Assembly (NCBI GenBank): GCA_037481615.1
Contig: JBBFLI010000019.1
Origin: SpSt-501 sp037481615
Lineage (GTDB): Bacteria > Desulfobacterota > Desulfobacteria > Desulfobacterales > SpSt-501
Strand: one strand, 5' to 3'
Length of the DNA: 64,000 nt
The translations under genes and the position numbers were made by a program. Of the stretch, positions 61,531 to 64,000 are shown in pieces. The notes below the pieces were generated by a model. It was not told the DNA's origin. It saw nothing but the letters and a program-made list of their open reading frames with translations, and searched no databases. How positions within the stretch are numbered: the stretch's first letter is position 1; each line of letters begins with the position of its first letter.

Positions 61531-62718
61531 TTACTTGAGCAACCCCAGGTCGTAGGTAAGCTCCGCGTAGATGTAGTGGCGATGGCTCTCCTCTTCGGCG
61601 GCGCGGTCTTCCCCGTAGACGAAGCTGTAGCCGATTTCTAGCAGCAAGTCCGGCACCAGCTCCCATCTCAGGTTCGGGGTGATGAACGACGTGAGGCGGT
61701 CGGTTCTCCCACCGGTGAATTCCTGGTTTTCACTTTTGTTCAGGAAGCCTGCCGCGTAAAGTCCCGCCCGCAATTTCTCGCGGATGCGGTATCCGCCGTC
61801 GAAAATGAGGGCGGTGCGCCGCAAGACCCCGCTGCCGCCTCCGCTCGGGTTCATGTCGCGATAGGCCGAGAGGTTCAGGTCGGTCCGCTCCGAGGCGTAT
61901 TCCAGGGCAAGCCGACCCAGAAACCCCAATTTCGCATCGTCTTTTTCCCGCGATCCCGTCGCCTCCCGGACTTTGTACTCCGAATCCAGGTAAAGGGGCC
62001 CGGCGTTTCCCGACACCGTGACCAGTTCACTCAGCCGATGCCGGGCCCCGACCGTCGCAAAAAGATAACGCGAGTCGGAAGTCTCGTAGTCGTAGCGGCC
62101 GAAGCCGAAATCCACCAGGCCCTGGCTCATGCCCCGCCTGGCCCCCAGTTCCCGGGTGTACCCCACCCCCACGCCGTGATGTTCCCAATCCTCGGCGTCG
62201 TTTCCGAGCGTCGCCCGCCAATCCTCGCGCGCATAGACATAGGTGGACCGCCAGAGATCCAGTTCGGTGGCATTCCATGAACCGTTTGCCCCGTATCGCT
62301 GACGGATTCGACGGTCGTTGTTGAAGATGATCCCGCTCGAGGTGAGCACGCGGTCGGGTTCGTAGTCGAAGTGCAGTTCGGCATCGGCCCCGAAGGTCAG
62401 GCGCTCGGAAGCACGCCATGAAAACCGGCCTTGATAATCTTGATCGAGGGCGCTCAGGTCTGATTCTTTCCAGTAGAAATAGGGCGTGAGGAATCCCGAC
62501 AAAAACAACTCCGACCGCTCCGAACGATTCAACCACTCCAGTCCCGCTTTTGTCCGGGTGATGAAATCGTCCTTTTCATCCTTGGGGGAAAAATAGATAT
62601 TGCTGTTGTATTCGTGCCAGAGCGCAAATTTGGCGTTGAGCTTATTCTCATCGGCGAAAGCAGACCCCGCAGCCACGAAAAACGACACCAGCATAACGGC
62701 CGCCAGATTCCGAGCCAT
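61531..62718 (-). CDS. XrtA/PEP-CTERM-associated outer-membrane beta-barrel protein
   Basis: 395 residues. Signal peptide (LAAVMLVSFFVAAGSAFA) then alternating amphipathic strands rich in Tyr/Trp, including HEYNSNIYFSPKDEKDD near the N-terminus and a final strand ending in GLLK. It resembles the TIGR03016-type beta-barrel proteins in exosortase-type EPS operons, likely an outer-membrane polymer channel. Between the Wza- and Wzz-like genes. Confidence 0.85.
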   Translation of the reverse strand: MARNLAAVMLVSFFVAAGSAFADENKLNAKFALWHEYNSNIYFSPKDEKDDFITRTKAGLEWLNRSERSELFLSGFLTPYFYWKESDLSALDQDYQGRFSWRASERLTFGADAELHFDYEPDRVLTSSGIIFNNDRRIRQRYGANGSWNATELDLWRSTYVYAREDWRATLGNDAEDWEHHGVGVGYTRELGARRGMSQGLVDFGFGRYDYETSDSRYLFATVGARHRLSELVTVSGNAGPLYLDSEYKVREATGSREKDDAKLGFLGRLALEYASERTDLNLSAYRDMNPSGGGSGVLRRTALIFDGGYRIREKLRAGLYAAGFLNKSENQEFTGGRTDRLTSFITPNLRWELVPDLLLEIGYSFVYGEDRAAEEESHRHYIYAELTYDLGLLK

Positions 62719-62762
62719 GATCCGTCCCCCCTCCGTCTGCGGTGCTTTTCAGGTCCCGACGT

Positions 62763-63341
62763 CTACGGCACAACGATCACATCCCCGCGCTGAAGCGTGA
62801 TGTTCTGTCTCAGATCCGAACCCGTCGAAACCGCGTCGTAATCGAAGGGGAAGATTTTTGTTTTTCCCTCTTCCTGCCGGAAAATTTTGATCTCCCCCTT
62901 CTTGGCAAACGGGTTCAGGCCGCCGGCCATCGCAAGCGCCTGGAGGACATTGATGTCCCCGGTCAGAAGAAACCTCCCCGGCGTGGTCACGCGCCCGATG
63001 ACGTATACAACCTGGCTGTTGACTTGCTGGACGATCACGCTCAGTGTGACTCCGGGCACAAAGCGCTCAAGCTTTGCCTCGAGCTCGCTTCGAAGTTGCT
63101 CGATGGTCCGGCCCGCCGCCTGAACCTCCCCCACCAGCGGGAAGGAAATCTTGCCGTCGGGGAGAACGACCACCTGACGGGTCAAGGCCTCGTCTTTCCA
63201 TACGGAAACCAGGATCAAATCTCCCGTCCCGATGGTGTAATGGCTGCTTCCCGGCGACGTCTGGTCCGGACCGGCGGCATAAAGAGGTCCGCAAAAAAGA
63301 GCAGTCCCCAGCAGCAAGCACACGCGCAGCAAAGATTTCAT
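62763..63341 (-). CDS. XrtA-type polysaccharide export protein (Wza/SLBB-like)
   Basis: 192 residues. Signal peptide (LLRVCLLLGTALFCGPLYAA), Poly_export motif YTIGTGDLILVSVWKDEAL, LPDGKISFPLVGEVQAAG and an SLBB domain (VYVIGRVTTPGRFLLTGD). It forms the periplasmic/outer-membrane passage. ATG 63341 chosen with a purine-rich GGGGGGAG just upstream; the ORF extension to 63461 is unlikely. First gene of the export operon; a possible sigma-54 promoter is 230 bases upstream. Confidence 0.92.
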   Translation of the reverse strand: MKSLLRVCLLLGTALFCGPLYAAGPDQTSPGSSHYTIGTGDLILVSVWKDEALTRQVVVLPDGKISFPLVGEVQAAGRTIEQLRSELEAKLERFVPGVTLSVIVQQVNSQVVYVIGRVTTPGRFLLTGDINVLQALAMAGGLNPFAKKGEIKIFRQEEGKTKIFPFDYDAVSTGSDLRQNITLQRGDVIVVP

Positions 63342-63954
63342 CTCCCCCCCCCTATCGGGACCCTGAAAGTGATTTTTTAAAAATATCAATCGGAACAGGA
63401 TCTTAAATCCATTCCGAAAGCCTGGTTCGCGGGGGCGGCCCATTCCTCGATCAAAGGCCAATCACCTGTGGCCCCATTTAGACTCCGTGAGGCGTGGGGA
63501 AGAAGATCTCTCTTTTCAGCCCTGGGAAATTGCCGCATCGAGAGGTCTTCAAAGATTAAACTTTTGGTGAGTGCATGGATTGTGCCGCCTGAAATCGACC
63601 GTGGCCCGCAAACCGCCTCATCATTTTAACTACCTGATATTCTTTATCATCGACACTTAGGCCCCATCGCCGACATGGGACCCGGAGCAAAATAAAGTCA
63701 ATAATATCGAATAGTAAAGCCTGAAATCCACCTCCTGTCCTTTTTTTGGGGCACAGATTGAGTCCGGCCGATTTTAGGTAAAAAAATACTTATTTTTGAA
63801 TAAAAAAAGAAATAGAAAATGGAAAATTTTTAGCTTGTGTTTTTGCTTTTTGCACCCGGCGGAAACATCCGGAAGTCATTCAATCTTCCGTGATGCACAG
63901 TATGTCCTGAACCCGGGGCTAAACGACAAGGCAGCTTATCGTGACGAAAATAAT
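63342..63954. other. long intergenic region at the right end
   Basis: About 610 bases between the export gene and a possible plus-strand gene. It contains the candidate sigma-54 promoter at 63572-63586. 63770-63860 is very AT-rich (poly-A/T tracts) and could hold promoter or operator sequence for the plus-strand gene. No gene is recognised. Confidence 0.5.
63572..63586 (-). promoter_or_regulatory. possible sigma-54 promoter for the EPS export operon
   Basis: Minus strand GGCACAATCCATGCA, preceded by C instead of T. GG-N10-GC spacing is exact; the -12 element is ATGCA. About 231 bases before the export gene start, so the leader would be long. Confidence 0.45.
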
Positions 63955-64000
63955 ATGAAAATCGCAGTTCATCGCGTCAGCTGGGGGGGAGGTGGGGCTG
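63955..64000 (+). CDS. possible start of a further gene (cut by window edge)
   Basis: ATG at 63955 opens MKIAVHRVSWGGGGA, compatible with the beginning of a glycosyltransferase or other Rossmann-fold protein. Only 15 codons are visible, and no good ribosome site is seen, so this is tentative. Confidence 0.3.
   Translation, partial: MKIAVHRVSWGGGGA

Noticed and set aside
1..64000. CRISPR arrays, tRNA and rRNA genes
   Set aside because: No regularly spaced repeats and no recognisable tRNA or rRNA sequence were found when reading the window by eye.

Overview
This 64 kb window looks like a chromosomal piece of a high-GC Gram-negative bacterium, most likely a member of the Desulfobacterota (former Deltaproteobacteria). 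The evidence is LptD (so an LPS outer membrane), RNase J together with RicT and an IHF/HU-type protein, a very large GlmS-like protein, bifunctional ATP sulfurylase-like/APS kinase, and above all the XrtA (exosortase)/PEP-CTERM exopolysaccharide gene set. The genus cannot be named from the sequence alone. No rRNA, tRNA or CRISPR array was seen.

Layout. (1) 1-2.8 kb: the 5' part of the PEP-CTERM TPR lipoprotein gene prsT (minus strand, cut by the window edge) diverges from an XrtA-associated secretion ATPase. (2) 2.9-7.3 kb: an HD-GYP response regulator, a glycosyltransferase gene interrupted by an in-frame TAG, and two methyltransferases that overlap tail to tail. (3) 7.3-17.4 kb, minus strand: housekeeping genes (surE, tmk, a cysteine synthase fused to a degenerate CysRS-like domain and broken by a frameshift, a hypothetical, ferredoxin, plsC, rnj, ftsK). 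(4) 17.4-29.2 kb, plus strand: lptD, a NusG/RfaH-like antiterminator, IHF/HU, holB, ricT, metG, a 1255-residue GlmS-like protein and a small response regulator. (5) 29.2-41.1 kb: pyrG and eno, a three-gene putative sensory operon, a U32 peptidase-family protein, an ATP sulfurylase-like/APS kinase fusion, galE and the sigma-54 activator prsR. (6) 41-44.1 kb: two secreted surface proteins transcribed divergently, one with a choice-of-anchor U domain and one with a PEP-CTERM tail. (7) 44.2-55.5 kb: decayed IS elements and a largely AT-rich polysaccharide island (phosphoglycosyl transferase, glycosyltransferases, a putative glycoside hydrolase, Wzx, Wzy). (8) 55.6-63.3 kb: GDP-fucose synthesis (gmd, fcl) and the XrtA-type export block (ATPase, tyrosine autokinase, chain-length protein, beta-barrel, Wza-like export protein).

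How it fits together. PrsR is the predicted sigma-54 activator of PEP-CTERM/EPS genes. I can read -24/-12 type promoters in front of prsT, the choice-of-anchor protein, the PEP-CTERM protein and (weaker) the wza-like gene, so the window seems to hold both the regulator and a good part of its regulon. The EPS block makes, polymerises and exports a probably fucose-containing polymer. The exosortase itself and the kinase PrsK are not in the window. The PEP-CTERM protein also carries a Cys/Gln signature like that of thioester-domain adhesins.
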